Notes: generated from the sequence alone by a model not told the origin. 64,000 nt of DNA from Paracoccus aestuarii (GCF_028553885.1 NZ_CP067169.1:372001-436000), one strand, 5' to 3'. Shown: positions 55,007-63,350, counted from the stretch's first letter. Made by a program: numbers and translations.

Positions 55007-56754
55007 CCTCCCAGCCATTGGCTTTTAATCACTCGCGGCGGTGCCTTTGGTGCTGCCGCGCTAGCCAATTCAGCCGCGCGCAGATCTATACGCTGCCCGA
55101 TCAGTTGCCGCACGGCAAGCGCGTAGACAGAAGCGTCCAGCGTTTCAGCCCGCTTGCCCTTGATCCTCTCAAACCGTGCCTCCGGCTTGCCGCGAACATA
55201 CCTTACCACGCGCCGCTCACTGGCCAATTGCTCAAAATAGATCGGCGCCAGGTCGTCCGAAAACCGAATGCCCTGGTTTCGACTGACTCGCGCGAACAGC
55301 TGCGACTTCGCCGCATCCGACCCGACCAGCCAAAGGTGCTGATTGCCCGACTTTACCAGCAGTGGGCGGCTGAATCCTGCGACGCCCTTGATCGGCACCA
55401 CGCGACGCCCGAAGCGCGGCTTGCAAAAGCCCATCACGCTGTCCAAGTGCCCGCCATCGCCAGAGTCCACCGCGCAGGCATCGATACGAATTGTCCCGCC
55501 GTTCGGATGCTGCCACGTCTCCCGCAACAGCGAGTCCAGATCCTGCCAGACCGCTTCCCCGTCGATCGGCCCGAAGATGCAGCGATGATCAAGGATTAGC
55601 CAATCCGTCTCTGTGTGGCCCATCAAGACGATCTCGATCCGATCATCCTGACAGTCGACCCCTGCGGTGATCCACAACACCCCAGGCGGCAGCCGGTCCA
55701 GCCCAAAGGGTTCGCGACGGTTGAAAAGCTCGTGTTCGTCCAGATCCTCGCCTTCCGTCTTCCAAGGCTGCCCCAGGATGGTGTTGACGAACGGCTGCAG
55801 CGTCTCGGGGCTCCGCTTTGCCTGCAAGAATTCAGCCGCCAGCTTCCCCCACCGTGCGTTATGGTGCGGGCTGATAAGGCAGTTGATCCGGAAGCCTGCA
55901 TGCCCTTTCACCTGGGGCGCCGTTGCACTCCAGCGCCCAGATGTCACCATGGCGGGCTTGTGCTTCTCTTCGATCACACAGCCGCATCCGGGGCAGGTCC
56001 ATGCAGCCTTGTCGGGTTCCCCATCGGGCCAGCTGATCTGCGCCCATTCGATCTCATGGAAGCCGCCGCACTCTGGGCAAGGCACCTCATAGATCCGCTG
56101 ATCCGACTCGCCATACATGCGGGTAATCGGCCCAAAGTCGAAGATAGGGGTCGAGCCTGCCAGGATCTTGCGATCGCGAAAGGTTTGGGTCCGCATTTCG
56201 GCCAGCTTGATCGGGTCGCCTTCTTGGGTGGACTCGTAGCCGTCAATTTCATCCATGGCTAAGAATCGTGTCGTATGCCGACGCAGGTTCCGCGGTGATT
56301 TGGCTGCCAGAAACTTCAGGCTGCCGCCCGGAAAGCGCCGCGCCAGCATCGTGCTGCGTCCGGCTTCGTCTGCATCGTCGGACAGCAACCCACGCAGGGC
56401 GGGCGATGCCTCGAACATGGACTCCAGCTCAACCGAATAGTCTCTGGCGTCATCCGCAGTAGGCTGCAGCGCTATGATCGGCGCAGGCGAATTGGCCACA
56501 AAACTGGCGATCGTCGCAGACAGCCATTGCGTGTAACCGATCCGAGCTCCCTTTACGATCGTAAGCCGTTCGATCTCGGGATCTTCGATGGCGTCGCACC
56601 AGCCGCGCTGGAAGGGCCAAAGGTCCATGCGCCCAGGTAGGGCGGACGCGCTGGCCGGAATGCGAACCGTTGACTCGATCCACTCTGCCAGCGGCACGTT
56701 GGCTGGCGGGCGCAGCGCCTGAAGCGCCGCCTGGCGCACCATCTCAATTCCCAT
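55003..56754 (-). CDS. terL: Phage terminase large subunit (GpA family)
   Basis: A 583-residue packaging motor of the lambda GpA family. The N-terminal ATPase has VKGARIGYTQ (Walker A variant), FLAMDEIDGYE (Walker B) and AGSTPIFDF (coupling region). A zinc-finger-like insert has CPECGG and CPGCGC. The C-terminal nuclease has TAGVDCQDDRIEIV and a late TLDASVYALAVRQL. The start is the ATG at 56752-56754, which follows GGAGG inside the terS end; the genes overlap by 11 nt. It should package satellite DNA into the satellite's own heads, or redirect packaging from the helper. Confidence 0.93.
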   Translation of the reverse strand: MGIEMVRQAALQALRPPANVPLAEWIESTVRIPASASALPGRMDLWPFQRGWCDAIEDPEIERLTIVKGARIGYTQWLSATIASFVANSPAPIIALQPTADDARDYSVELESMFEASPALRGLLSDDADEAGRSTMLARRFPGGSLKFLAAKSPRNLRRHTTRFLAMDEIDGYESTQEGDPIKLAEMRTQTFRDRKILAGSTPIFDFGPITRMYGESDQRIYEVPCPECGGFHEIEWAQISWPDGEPDKAAWTCPGCGCVIEEKHKPAMVTSGRWSATAPQVKGHAGFRINCLISPHHNARWGKLAAEFLQAKRSPETLQPFVNTILGQPWKTEGEDLDEHELFNRREPFGLDRLPPGVLWITAGVDCQDDRIEIVLMGHTETDWLILDHRCIFGPIDGEAVWQDLDSLLRETWQHPNGGTIRIDACAVDSGDGGHLDSVMGFCKPRFGRRVVPIKGVAGFSRPLLVKSGNQHLWLVGSDAAKSQLFARVSRNQGIRFSDDLAPIYFEQLASERRVVRYVRGKPEARFERIKGKRAETLDASVYALAVRQLIGQRIDLRAAELASAAAPKAPPRVIKSQWLGG

Positions 56755-57331
56755 CGGCCAAGCCCTCCAGCGCTTTCCTGATCTCGCGATCCAGCGTCGC
56801 AATGTCGGTTGCCGTCAGATGCGGCAGGGCCGCGCCACAGCGGGACGGCACCGCCAGCAGTGCGTTGCGCACGTCGCGCAGCAGGTTGGACCATTCCCGC
56901 GTCACCGCGGCCGCCTCCACAAGTTCGCCAGCCTCACGCCTGACGCGGGTTTCTTCCTTGTCCGCTTGGGCCCGTGTCAGTCGCAGCTTTTCCGCCTTCA
57001 GATCGTCGCCCCCATCAGGCGGCCGCCCGGCGCGCGATGCATGCTGCTGAAGCCGTGCGATGTAACCGGCAGTCGATCGTCGCACGTCCCAGCGGGCGCG
57101 ACCTGCCTTGACCAGAATCCCGTCGATCGTTTTTGTTCGGACCTGTGAGGTGGCCAAGTTCAGGAAAGCGGCGATCTCCGCTTGAGTCATGGCACCTGGG
57201 ATAGCGCTCCCAGTTTCTATTTTGTCCGCTGACGGCTGAACCGGGGTCGAGGGCGGCACAGGTAGCGGCGACAGGTCATCCAGCCCCAGCAGGGCGTCCA
57301 GCGAATAGGGGTCAGGTCGATCAGGATGCAT
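56744..57331 (-). CDS. terS: Terminase small subunit (Nu1-like)
   Basis: A 195-residue DNA-recognition subunit. After a Pro/Ser-rich leader comes a winged helix (MTQAEIAAFLNLATSQVRTKTIDGILVKAGRARWDVRRSTAGYIARL) of the Nu1 type. Next is a long charged helix (DDLKAEKLRLTRAQADKEETRVRREAGELV) and a C-terminal helical region that should bind the large subunit. GAAGGGC precedes the ATG. It would recognise a packaging site on the element; the repeat cluster directly upstream of it is a candidate neighbour. Confidence 0.85.
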   Translation of the reverse strand: MHPDRPDPYSLDALLGLDDLSPLPVPPSTPVQPSADKIETGSAIPGAMTQAEIAAFLNLATSQVRTKTIDGILVKAGRARWDVRRSTAGYIARLQQHASRAGRPPDGGDDLKAEKLRLTRAQADKEETRVRREAGELVEAAAVTREWSNLLRDVRNALLAVPSRCGAALPHLTATDIATLDREIRKALEGLADGN

Positions 57332-57447
57332 CGGGCTGGCCCTTCATGTCTGAAAAATTCTGCAAAGCGTCTTTTGTTGCGGTCGGAGCCCCCCGCGGCA
57401 GGGCGGCAGGGGGAAGGACCCGAGTGGGATGCGATAGGATCAATCGA

Positions 57448-57616
57448 GTCACGGAGTCACATCTGGTCACATCAGTTCCGTATGACGCTCTTACACACGC
57501 GCACGCGCACACGTGGGGCATATACGGAAGCGATGTGACGTGATGTGACTCACTCAGGCACTGGCCTGTCGCTTTCAATGGGTTAGGCATCTTTCAGCCT
57601 CCTGCTGAGTCACATC
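57448..57616. repeat. GTCACATC repeat cluster, candidate replication origin
   Basis: Five copies of GTCACATC in about 160 bp: 57456-57463 and 57466-57473 direct, 57532-57539 and 57542-57549 inverted, and 57609-57616 direct inside the primase 3' end. Neighbours in each pair are exactly 10 bp apart (one helical turn). The two pairs form 20-bp inverted arms (57454-57473 and 57532-57551, 18 of 20 matching) around 58 bp containing alternating CA/CG runs. In satellites such as SaPIs and P4, origin iterons lie by the primase gene. Confidence 0.65.
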
Positions 57617-59953
57617 ATCAGCGGGCGGCAGATCGTCGAAGTCGTGCCGCGATGGGATCAGGCGAAGCCCTTTCCACCCTCGGCCGCGTATCCCTGCGGC
57701 TCGATTGACTGGCACGAAACCACGCTCCCGCATCCGCTGGGGGAAGTCGCCGCGCTTGTTCCCAGGCTCATCACCATTCTGCCGCGCGTACCATGACCAC
57801 GACTCAAATAGATCTTCCGTGGTGGCCGCGAAGCGCGCGCCAGTTTCGCACCGATCGGTCAGCCAATTGCTGAACGTGTCCTGTTCCGCGAAGTACTCTT
57901 CTGTCGTCTCGATCATCACGGCAGGGCGCAGCAGGCCGTTTTTCTGCCAGTCGAGGCAGCCCAGCACAGCCCATGCCAAGATGCCCGGCAACTCTGCCTC
58001 TAGCGCCAGTTTCAAGCCAAAGTCTGGCGTCTTAGGCTTCCGATCGAATGGCATCACATTGAATCGACGCTTGATCGCCCCGTCTACATTGCTGAAGGCC
58101 GGCTTATTGTTTCCGACGATCACTAGCTTCAGTTGCGGCTTGAATGAAAAGTCATCCTGCCGCATGAAGCGCGCCGTCATGACATCACCGCCGGTCAGCT
58201 GCTTGATCCTGTTTTCGGCCCAAGCGCGGCCGGCTTCGGTTTCGCTAGCATAGGCCATGCGGGCACCATGTAGCCGGGCAATCTCTGTGCTGTGTCGCGC
58301 GTGCCGCTGGGCGGTGATCGTCTCGGTATCCACCGCCACGGCATAATCGCCCATCAGCGCGCCCAGCGTATTGATTGCTGTCGACTTGCCGGATCCGCCG
58401 ATACCGTGGACGAACAACAGAGCCTCTTCCCGCGTATCGCCTGTCAGGCTGTAGCCCGCCCACTGCTGCAGGAATCGGATTGCATCGGCATCGCCGCCGG
58501 TCGCTTGCTCCAGGAACGCTAGCCACCGCGGGCAATCGCGCGACGGGTCGAATCGATCGGGCGAGACTGGCGCGGCCGCGGTCACTTTGGTGATCATGTC
58601 GGTCTGCCGTGCGGGGCGCAGTTCCCCCGTGCGCAGGTCGATCGTGCCGCCTGGCGTGCCTAGCAGCCAATGATCTGAGTCCCACGCGTCAGCTGTCACG
58701 GCAAAGGCGCGATCAGCTTGGGCGAAGCGTTCCACGGCGGCAGCGGTTGCGGCCTTTGCCAGTGCCTTAGCTGCCGATGACAGAGGATCGGATGCGGACC
58801 GGGCGCGGCAAATCTCGCGGGCCCAGTTGAATGCAAGCTTCGTTTCTTCCTTGCGCCAATGGGTGCCGGTCCAGACATGCCAGCGGCCGGACGAATGGCA
58901 GAAGCGCAAACGATCCGCATGGGCGGCGGCAAAGGCGCGGGCGACTCCGTCTTCCGTCATCGGGAAGCCTTCGATCGTCTCTGCCAGTTCCGGTAGGTCG
59001 TCAAAGTCGCTTGCGTCGATGGTGAGGCCCCCGGCGCGCTGCCACGCCCTTTCCACCTGCCGGGCATCGCTTGCCCAGTCTGAAAGATCGGGGTCACGCA
59101 ACAGCGTGTCGCGGAAACCATCAAGCGACAGCCCAGCCCGCTTGCATTCCCCCGCCACGCGAAAGGCGCGACCAGAGCGCGACTCGTCCTTGGTCGTCAC
59201 GGCTGCAACAGCGGTGCCTTTGAAGCGCGGGCCGGCGTCTTCGATCAGCCATGTCAGCGCGTCACGATCAACCGGGCGCATCGTGGCAGGTGTGCGGTCG
59301 AGGTGCTGCCCGGTAAAGGTAAAATAGCGATTGCCCAGATGCAGCGCGATTTCGGTGTGGGTGCCCCGCGACCAGCTTTTGGTGTGCTGGGTGCCCATGA
59401 TGGCGCGCAGCGGTTCCAGATCGTCCGGGCTGAACCGAAAGAACACCTTCACGCCCGCGCCGCTTGGGCTGATCTCGGCATAGGACGCAAACCGTTCGAT
59501 CACCTCGGCCGCCCAAGGCTCCAGCGCGGCAGTCGCCGGGTCATAGCAGGAGTCCAGATCCACGCCGCCCAGCAGGTCGCCGGCATGGCTGCCCAGCATC
59601 AGCCCCACGCCGCCCTTTTGGTCGCCCTGCAGCAAGGATGCCGCGACCTTCTGGGCAGCCGCGCGGGTCAACCAAGTGTCGGGGGAATTCGGTCGGGCCA
59701 TCCGCTGCGCGCCACAATAGGGCGTTTTGTTCGGCTTGCCGTTCCGGTCGTCTTCTCGCCAAGCAACCCACAGCCGCGCCGCATCGATCGCAGCCCAGTC
59801 TTGTTTGGCGGCGTCCATTGCGCTATCGTTGCAAAAGGCGATTTTCCTAGCCGCCGCTTCTTCAACGCCGTTCCGGGGTCCAGCCGGGGCGGCGTTATCT
59901 TTTGGCGCTTCTGCCAGAAGGTCGGTCAAGTCGTACGGGTTCGGTCTTTCCAT
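57575..59953 (-). CDS. Phage/plasmid primase-helicase (AEP-SF3, P4 alpha type)
   Basis: A 792-residue replication initiator. The N-terminal archaeo-eukaryotic primase-like domain (about 60-240) has LGGVDLD (about 129-134) and SPSGAGVKVFFRF. A D5-type linker domain spans about 340-500. A superfamily 3 helicase has LLFVHGIGGSGKSTAIN (Walker A, about 512-527), ARMAYASETEAG (Walker B region) and LKLVIVGNNKPAF (motif C). This single-protein primase-helicase is the hallmark replication module of phage satellites. GAGG precedes the ATG, within a palindrome (59961-59974) that may control translation or transcription. Confidence 0.9.
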   Translation of the reverse strand: MERPNPYDLTDLLAEAPKDNAAPAGPRNGVEEAAARKIAFCNDSAMDAAKQDWAAIDAARLWVAWREDDRNGKPNKTPYCGAQRMARPNSPDTWLTRAAAQKVAASLLQGDQKGGVGLMLGSHAGDLLGGVDLDSCYDPATAALEPWAAEVIERFASYAEISPSGAGVKVFFRFSPDDLEPLRAIMGTQHTKSWSRGTHTEIALHLGNRYFTFTGQHLDRTPATMRPVDRDALTWLIEDAGPRFKGTAVAAVTTKDESRSGRAFRVAGECKRAGLSLDGFRDTLLRDPDLSDWASDARQVERAWQRAGGLTIDASDFDDLPELAETIEGFPMTEDGVARAFAAAHADRLRFCHSSGRWHVWTGTHWRKEETKLAFNWAREICRARSASDPLSSAAKALAKAATAAAVERFAQADRAFAVTADAWDSDHWLLGTPGGTIDLRTGELRPARQTDMITKVTAAAPVSPDRFDPSRDCPRWLAFLEQATGGDADAIRFLQQWAGYSLTGDTREEALLFVHGIGGSGKSTAINTLGALMGDYAVAVDTETITAQRHARHSTEIARLHGARMAYASETEAGRAWAENRIKQLTGGDVMTARFMRQDDFSFKPQLKLVIVGNNKPAFSNVDGAIKRRFNVMPFDRKPKTPDFGLKLALEAELPGILAWAVLGCLDWQKNGLLRPAVMIETTEEYFAEQDTFSNWLTDRCETGARFAATTEDLFESWSWYARQNGDEPGNKRGDFPQRMRERGFVPVNRAAGIRGRGWKGLRLIPSRHDFDDLPPADDVTQQEAERCLTH

Positions 59954-59960
59954 GGGGTTT

Positions 59961-59974
59961 CCTCATATATGAGG
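59961..59974. promoter_or_regulatory. Perfect palindrome over the primase ribosome site
   Basis: CCTCATATATGAGG, self-complementary over 14 bp. On the minus strand its GAGG is the ribosome-binding site of the primase gene, 8 nt before the ATG. Flanking GGGG and CCCC could extend an mRNA hairpin. It can act as a repressor operator or as a structure hiding the ribosome site. Confidence 0.65.
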
Positions 59975-59980
59975 CCCCGC

Positions 59981-59991
59981 AAGCGTTAGAC
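59981..59991. repeat. Right copy of arm-type integrase site
   Basis: AAGCGTTAGAC, identical to 47835-47845 at the left end, about 87 nt inside the right attachment core. The remaining sequence between the primase promoter region and attR (59992-60077) shows no gene. Confidence 0.45.
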
Positions 59992-60077
59992 GTATCGGAA
60001 AAAAGACTATGAAATTCAGCGGATGCTTCGCGGGAAAAGAGACAAGCTAAGCCATTGGCTTTCCTTGATTCGCTTAC

Positions 60078-60097
60078 TCCTGTTGGGCTCACCACTG
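60078..60097 (+). repeat. Right attachment repeat (attR core)
   Basis: TCCTGTTGGGCTCACCACTG, identical to 47758-47777, but without the rest of a tRNA. Chromosomal sequence resumes after it. This fixes the element's right end. Confidence 0.93.
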
Positions 60098-60164
60098 TAA
60101 TCCTTCGATAAAATGATGGACCGGACGCGGCGCAGGCGGCGTTATGCGTCTGGCTTGTGTTTGT

Positions 60165-60184
60165 CGGCCCGGTTGCCCGGGCCG
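60165..60184 (-). terminator. Hairpin after the small membrane protein gene
   Basis: Perfect 8-bp stem CGGCCCGG/CCGGGCCG with a TTGC loop, 13 nt past the stop of the minus-strand gene at 60198. On that strand it is followed by ACAAACA, not a T-run, so it is a likely but unproven terminator. Confidence 0.45.
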
Positions 60185-60197
60185 ATCGCCGCGGCGG

Positions 60198-60557
60198 TCA
60201 GCGTTCCGCGACCAGGACGCGTCCCGGACGGGCCGGACGCGGTGCCGCGACCTCGGCCAGGCCGTAGGGCGAGAAGGGCGGGCCCTGCATCGGGGCGGGT
60301 TCGGCCTCGTCCATGGGCACGGCCTCGGGGGCGCCCTGTTCCAGCAGGCGCAGGGCGCGCCGCGCGCTGACCGCCAGCGAGATCAGCGCAAGGCAGGCCC
60401 CGGCCAGCAGGATCAGAATCACCAAGGCCAGCAGCCCGCCAAAGACCGGCAGCGGCGGCACCCCGTCCGACCGCCCGATCAGCACGGCCAGCGCCCCGAT
60501 CAGCGCCAGAACCCCCAGGCCAAAGACCATCGCGACCATTCGGCCGACCCATTTCAT
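60198..60557 (-). CDS. Small membrane protein of unknown function
   Basis: A 119-residue protein with two membrane segments (about residues 9-28 and 40-62, VAMVFGLGVLALIGALAVLIG and VFGGLLALVILILLAGACLALISLAV). A cytoplasmic Pro/Ala-rich tail ends in RPARPGRVLVAER. No family is recognised. The ATG start was preferred over a GTG five codons upstream; neither has a strong ribosome site. It lies alone between the satellite and gshA. Confidence 0.6.
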   Translation of the reverse strand: MKWVGRMVAMVFGLGVLALIGALAVLIGRSDGVPPLPVFGGLLALVILILLAGACLALISLAVSARRALRLLEQGAPEAVPMDEAEPAPMQGPPFSPYGLAEVAAPRPARPGRVLVAER

Positions 60558-60687
60558 CACGTCACCGCGCACCTGACTGCCCCTTGTTGTCGACTGCTTG
60601 CCGCAGGTGGCCTGCCACCGGGGCGGGCGCGGATCAAGGGTCTGCCCGATGCGCGACGCTCACACTCGCGTGCTTGGGTGCATGGGG

Positions 60688-62058
60688 TCAGTAGGAATAT
60701 TCGTCATAGATGCGGGACAGATCGCCCGCCCATGGGCCGCGATACTTCTCCAGCAGTTCGTCGGCGGGGGTCTTGCCGCTGTCGACGCTTTCCTTCAGCG
60801 CGTTGAGGAAATGCGTCTCGTCGGGGACCAGCCCGTCATTGCCGGGCCGCGCCCGCGCCTTCAGGCCGGATTCCGCGATCGCCAGGACCTCGCGCGCCAG
60901 ATCGTGCATCCGCAGGTCCCCGGCCCGGGCCTGCAGCCCGTCGCGGCCCGCGGCGATGCGCAGCGCGTCGCGCGTCTCGGCGTCCCAGCCCTTGACCAGA
61001 TCCCAAGCCGCATCCAGCGCGCCCTGGTCATAGGTTAGCCCGACCCACAGGGCGGGCAGCGCGCAGAGACGCCGCCACGGGCCGCCATCGGCGCCGCGCA
61101 TCTCGATGTATTTCTTGACGCGGGCCTCGGGAAAGACGGTGGTCATGTGATCGGCCCAATCCGACAGGGTCGGCACCTCGCCCGGCAGGGCGGGCAGGCG
61201 GCCCTGCAGGAAATCGCGGAAGCTCTGACCCAAGGCGTCGATGTATTTCCCGTCGCGATAGACGAAATACATCGGCACATCCAAAACGTAATCCACCCAG
61301 GCCTCGTAGCCGAAACCCTCCTCGAAGACGAAGGGCAGCATGCCCGTCCGCGCCGCATCCAGGTTCTGCCAGATATGCGCGCGCCAGGATTTCATCCCGT
61401 TGGGCTTGCCGTCGAGAAAGGGCGAGTTGGCAAACAGCGCGGTCGCCACCGGCTGCAGCGCCAAGGCGACGCGCAGCTTCTGGACCATGTCGGCCTCGGA
61501 TGCGAAATCCAGGTTCACCTGCACGGTGCAGGTCCGATACATCATCTGGGTGCCGAGCGTGCCGACCCGGCCCATATAATCGGTCATCAGCCGATAGCGC
61601 CCCTTGGGCATCATCGGCATGTCGTCCTGACCCCAGAGAGGCGCGGCGCCCAGGCCGATGAAGCCCGCGCCGATATAGGCCGCCACGGCCTCGACCTCGG
61701 CCAGATGGCTGTTCACCTCGTCGCAGGTCTGGTGGATCGTCTCCAAGGGCGCGCCGGACAGTTCCAGCTGGCCGCCGGGCTCCAGGCTGACATTGGCGCC
61801 GTCGCGTTCCAGCCCGATCAGCTTGCCGGCCTCCAGCACGGGGGTCCAGTTGAAGCGGTCGCGCAGCCCCTCCAGCATCGCGGTGATCGAGACGGGCCCC
61901 TCATAGGGCAGGGGCATCCGGCCCGCATCGTCATAGCCGAACTTTTCGTGTTCGGTGCCGATGCGCCACTGGTCCTTGGGCTTTTCCCCACTGGCGATAT
62001 AGGCGGCAAGCTGGTCGCGATGCTCGATCGGGCCACCGCCCTGCTGGGGAATTGACAT
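60688..62058 (-). CDS. gshA: Glutamate-cysteine ligase
   Basis: Makes gamma-glutamylcysteine, the first step of glutathione synthesis. The 456-residue protein is of the plant/alphaproteobacterial type: WRIGTEHEKFGY near the start (metal and glutamate-binding Glu residues), NVSLEPGGQLELSGAPLETIH and MMYRTCTVQVNLDFASEADMVQKLRVALALQPVATALFANSPF. Other features are KNGMKS-like PNGMKSWRAHIW and a late EMRGADGGPWRRLCALPALWVGL. The length is normal for this type. Glutathione made here would also be relevant to the glutathionylspermidine-synthase-like protein at 33277-34503. Confidence 0.93.
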   Translation of the reverse strand: MSIPQQGGGPIEHRDQLAAYIASGEKPKDQWRIGTEHEKFGYDDAGRMPLPYEGPVSITAMLEGLRDRFNWTPVLEAGKLIGLERDGANVSLEPGGQLELSGAPLETIHQTCDEVNSHLAEVEAVAAYIGAGFIGLGAAPLWGQDDMPMMPKGRYRLMTDYMGRVGTLGTQMMYRTCTVQVNLDFASEADMVQKLRVALALQPVATALFANSPFLDGKPNGMKSWRAHIWQNLDAARTGMLPFVFEEGFGYEAWVDYVLDVPMYFVYRDGKYIDALGQSFRDFLQGRLPALPGEVPTLSDWADHMTTVFPEARVKKYIEMRGADGGPWRRLCALPALWVGLTYDQGALDAAWDLVKGWDAETRDALRIAAGRDGLQARAGDLRMHDLAREVLAIAESGLKARARPGNDGLVPDETHFLNALKESVDSGKTPADELLEKYRGPWAGDLSRIYDEYSY

Positions 62059-62129
62059 GGGATCGGGGGCCTTTCGGTGATCTTCGGTCGGCCACAGGTG
62101 GCAATGCCGCGCGGCCAAGTCAAGCCGCC

Positions 62130-62651
62130 TCAGCCGCGCCTCAGCCAAACGGTGCGCATCGCCCCGTCCCCATCGGCCACCGCCGAGAGCGCGGCCGAGA
62201 CGCGGCCCAGCTCCAGACCGGGCAGGGCCGTGAAGGCGTCGGCCAGCCCCGCCGCGCCCGCGGCATCGACGGGGACCAGCAAAGCCTCGCCGGAAACGCT
62301 GCGCAGCCGCCAATGGGCACGGCCCTGGACCCGCATCAGCCGGATCTCGGCCAGGTCGCGCAGGGGCAGTTCGGCGCCCGGGGCATGGGCGCCGTAATAG
62401 CGGATGGCGCCCTCGACGATCTCGACCAGGCCTTCGGCGGCGACGGTGCGGCGGAAGGGCAGGCGCCGCCAGGCCCCCACGGCCAGGACCGCGCCGCCCA
62501 AGGCCAGCACGCCGCCCAGCACGGCCAGGATCCAGCCGCCGCGCATGGACAGCCACAGACCGGCCAGCAGCACACCGCCGAAGGACAGCAGTTCCGCATG
62601 CACGCCCAGCCAGCGCCGGATCTCGGGGCGGATCAGCGGGGGGCGGCTCAT
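62130..62651 (-). CDS. Membrane protein with PH-like domain, unknown
   Basis: A 173-residue protein: two adjacent membrane segments (about 18-34 and 38-56, LLSFGGVLLAGLWLSM and WILAVLGGVLALGGAVLAVG) followed by a beta-rich cytoplasmic domain (VEIVEGAIRYYGAHAPGAELPLRDLAEIRLMRVQGRAHWRLRSVSGEALLVPVDAAG) that resembles bacterial PH-like domains. The function is not known. It starts 13 nt after moaE and probably shares its transcript. Confidence 0.65.
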   Translation of the reverse strand: MSRPPLIRPEIRRWLGVHAELLSFGGVLLAGLWLSMRGGWILAVLGGVLALGGAVLAVGAWRRLPFRRTVAAEGLVEIVEGAIRYYGAHAPGAELPLRDLAEIRLMRVQGRAHWRLRSVSGEALLVPVDAAGAAGLADAFTALPGLELGRVSAALSAVADGDGAMRTVWLRRG

Positions 62652-62664
62652 CGGGGCGGGGCGC

Positions 62665-63099
62665 CTACCATCGCGACAGGGCGTCCTCGTCCTCGGGCTT
62701 GGCTGCGACCCATGCGGCCTGGCCGTCACGCCCGATCTCGCGCTTCCAGAAGGGGGCGCGGGATTTCAGCCAGTCCATCAGGTAATCGGCCGCGTCGAAG
62801 GCCGCGCGGCGGTGGCGGGCGGCGGTGGCGACCATCATGATCGGCTGGCCGACCTCGATCCGGCCGTGGCGATGCAGGATCATCCAGTCGACCAGCCGGA
62901 ACCGCGCCGCGGCGGTCATGCCGTGATCGGTCATCGCCCGTTCGGTCATGCCGGGGTAATGCTCGATCTCCAGCGCGGCCATCCGGCCGGTATCGTCGCG
63001 CACCAGCCCGGTGAAGGTCACGACCGCCCCCGCGCCCGCGCCGAAGCCCGCCAGCTGATGGGCGGGGTCGAAGGGCAGGTCGGTCAGCCGCGCCGCCAT
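62665..63099 (-). CDS. moaE: Molybdopterin synthase catalytic subunit
   Basis: Large subunit that inserts sulfur into precursor Z to make molybdopterin. The 144-residue protein has AVVTFTGLVRDDTGRMAALEIEHYPGMTERAM, LHRHGRIEVGQPIMMVATAARHRRAAFDAADYLMDWLKSRAPFWKRE and a C-terminal W-type end. These match the MoaE family closely, including the conserved Lys in FWKRE. The start overlaps the moaD stop (TGATG), ensuring equal production of the two subunits. Confidence 0.95.
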   Translation of the reverse strand: MAARLTDLPFDPAHQLAGFGAGAGAVVTFTGLVRDDTGRMAALEIEHYPGMTERAMTDHGMTAAARFRLVDWMILHRHGRIEVGQPIMMVATAARHRRAAFDAADYLMDWLKSRAPFWKREIGRDGQAAWVAAKPEDEDALSRW

Positions 63100-63350
63100 C
63101 AGCCGCCCGTCATCGGCGGAAAGAACGCGACCTCGCGCGCATCGCCCAAGGGGGCGTCCAGATCCGCCAGGACCTGGTCCAGCGCGCAGCGCAGCGCGGC
63201 GATGTCGTCGAAGGCCGCCGCATGCCCGTCCGACCGGGCGGCCAGTTCCGCGATCAGCGCGCGTGGGGTGGCGGCGTCGCTGTCGACCGTCTCGCGCGGC
63301 AGGCCGATGCGTTCGCGCAGCCATGCGAAATAGAGGATCTCACGCGTCAC
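63099..63350 (-). CDS. moaD: Molybdopterin synthase sulfur carrier subunit
   Basis: An 83-residue ubiquitin-like sulfur carrier ending in the required Gly-Gly (PPMTGG), which becomes a thiocarboxylate. The N-terminus EILYFAWLRERIGLPRETVD and the VAFFPPMTGG end are typical. The start is a GTG that lies 11 nt inside the end of pgsA. It is followed directly by moaE. Confidence 0.94.
   Translation of the reverse strand: MTREILYFAWLRERIGLPRETVDSDAATPRALIAELAARSDGHAAAFDDIAALRCALDQVLADLDAPLGDAREVAFFPPMTGG

Larger units (their letters stand above)
47758..60097. mobile_element. Integrated capsid-forming phage satellite (cf-PICI-like), about 12.3 kb
   Basis: Bounded by a perfect 20-bp repeat of the tRNA-Lys 3' end. 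Contents from the left: tyrosine integrase, AlpA-like HTH protein, DUF2190 decoration protein, gpW-like connector, protease-capsid fusion, portal and MerR-like regulator. These are followed by an opposite-strand cargo block, then terL, terS, a repeat cluster and a primase-helicase. No tail tube, tape measure, baseplate, fibre, lysin, holin or cI/cro-like lysogeny gene was found in the space available. Genes overlap and none looks truncated. This fits a satellite that builds its own small heads and takes tails from a helper phage. A prophage that has neatly lost its tail half is the alternative. Confidence 0.8.

Noticed and set aside
57346..57543. A 65-codon plus-strand frame between terS and the primase
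   Set aside because: It spans the repeat cluster and has no ribosome site; its residues simply translate the CA/CG-rich DNA.
57448..57616. A CRISPR array
   Set aside because: The repeats are only 8-10 bp, occur in both orientations, and the spacing is 2 bp or irregular; no cas gene is present.
47758..60097. A complete, autonomous temperate prophage
   Set aside because: Too small, and no tail, lysis, repressor or antirepressor gene is visible in a region that is almost fully occupied by other genes.
47758..60097. A gene transfer agent cluster, common in Rhodobacterales
   Set aside because: GTA clusters include tail genes, lack integrase, primase and attachment repeats, and are vertically inherited; this element has the opposite set.
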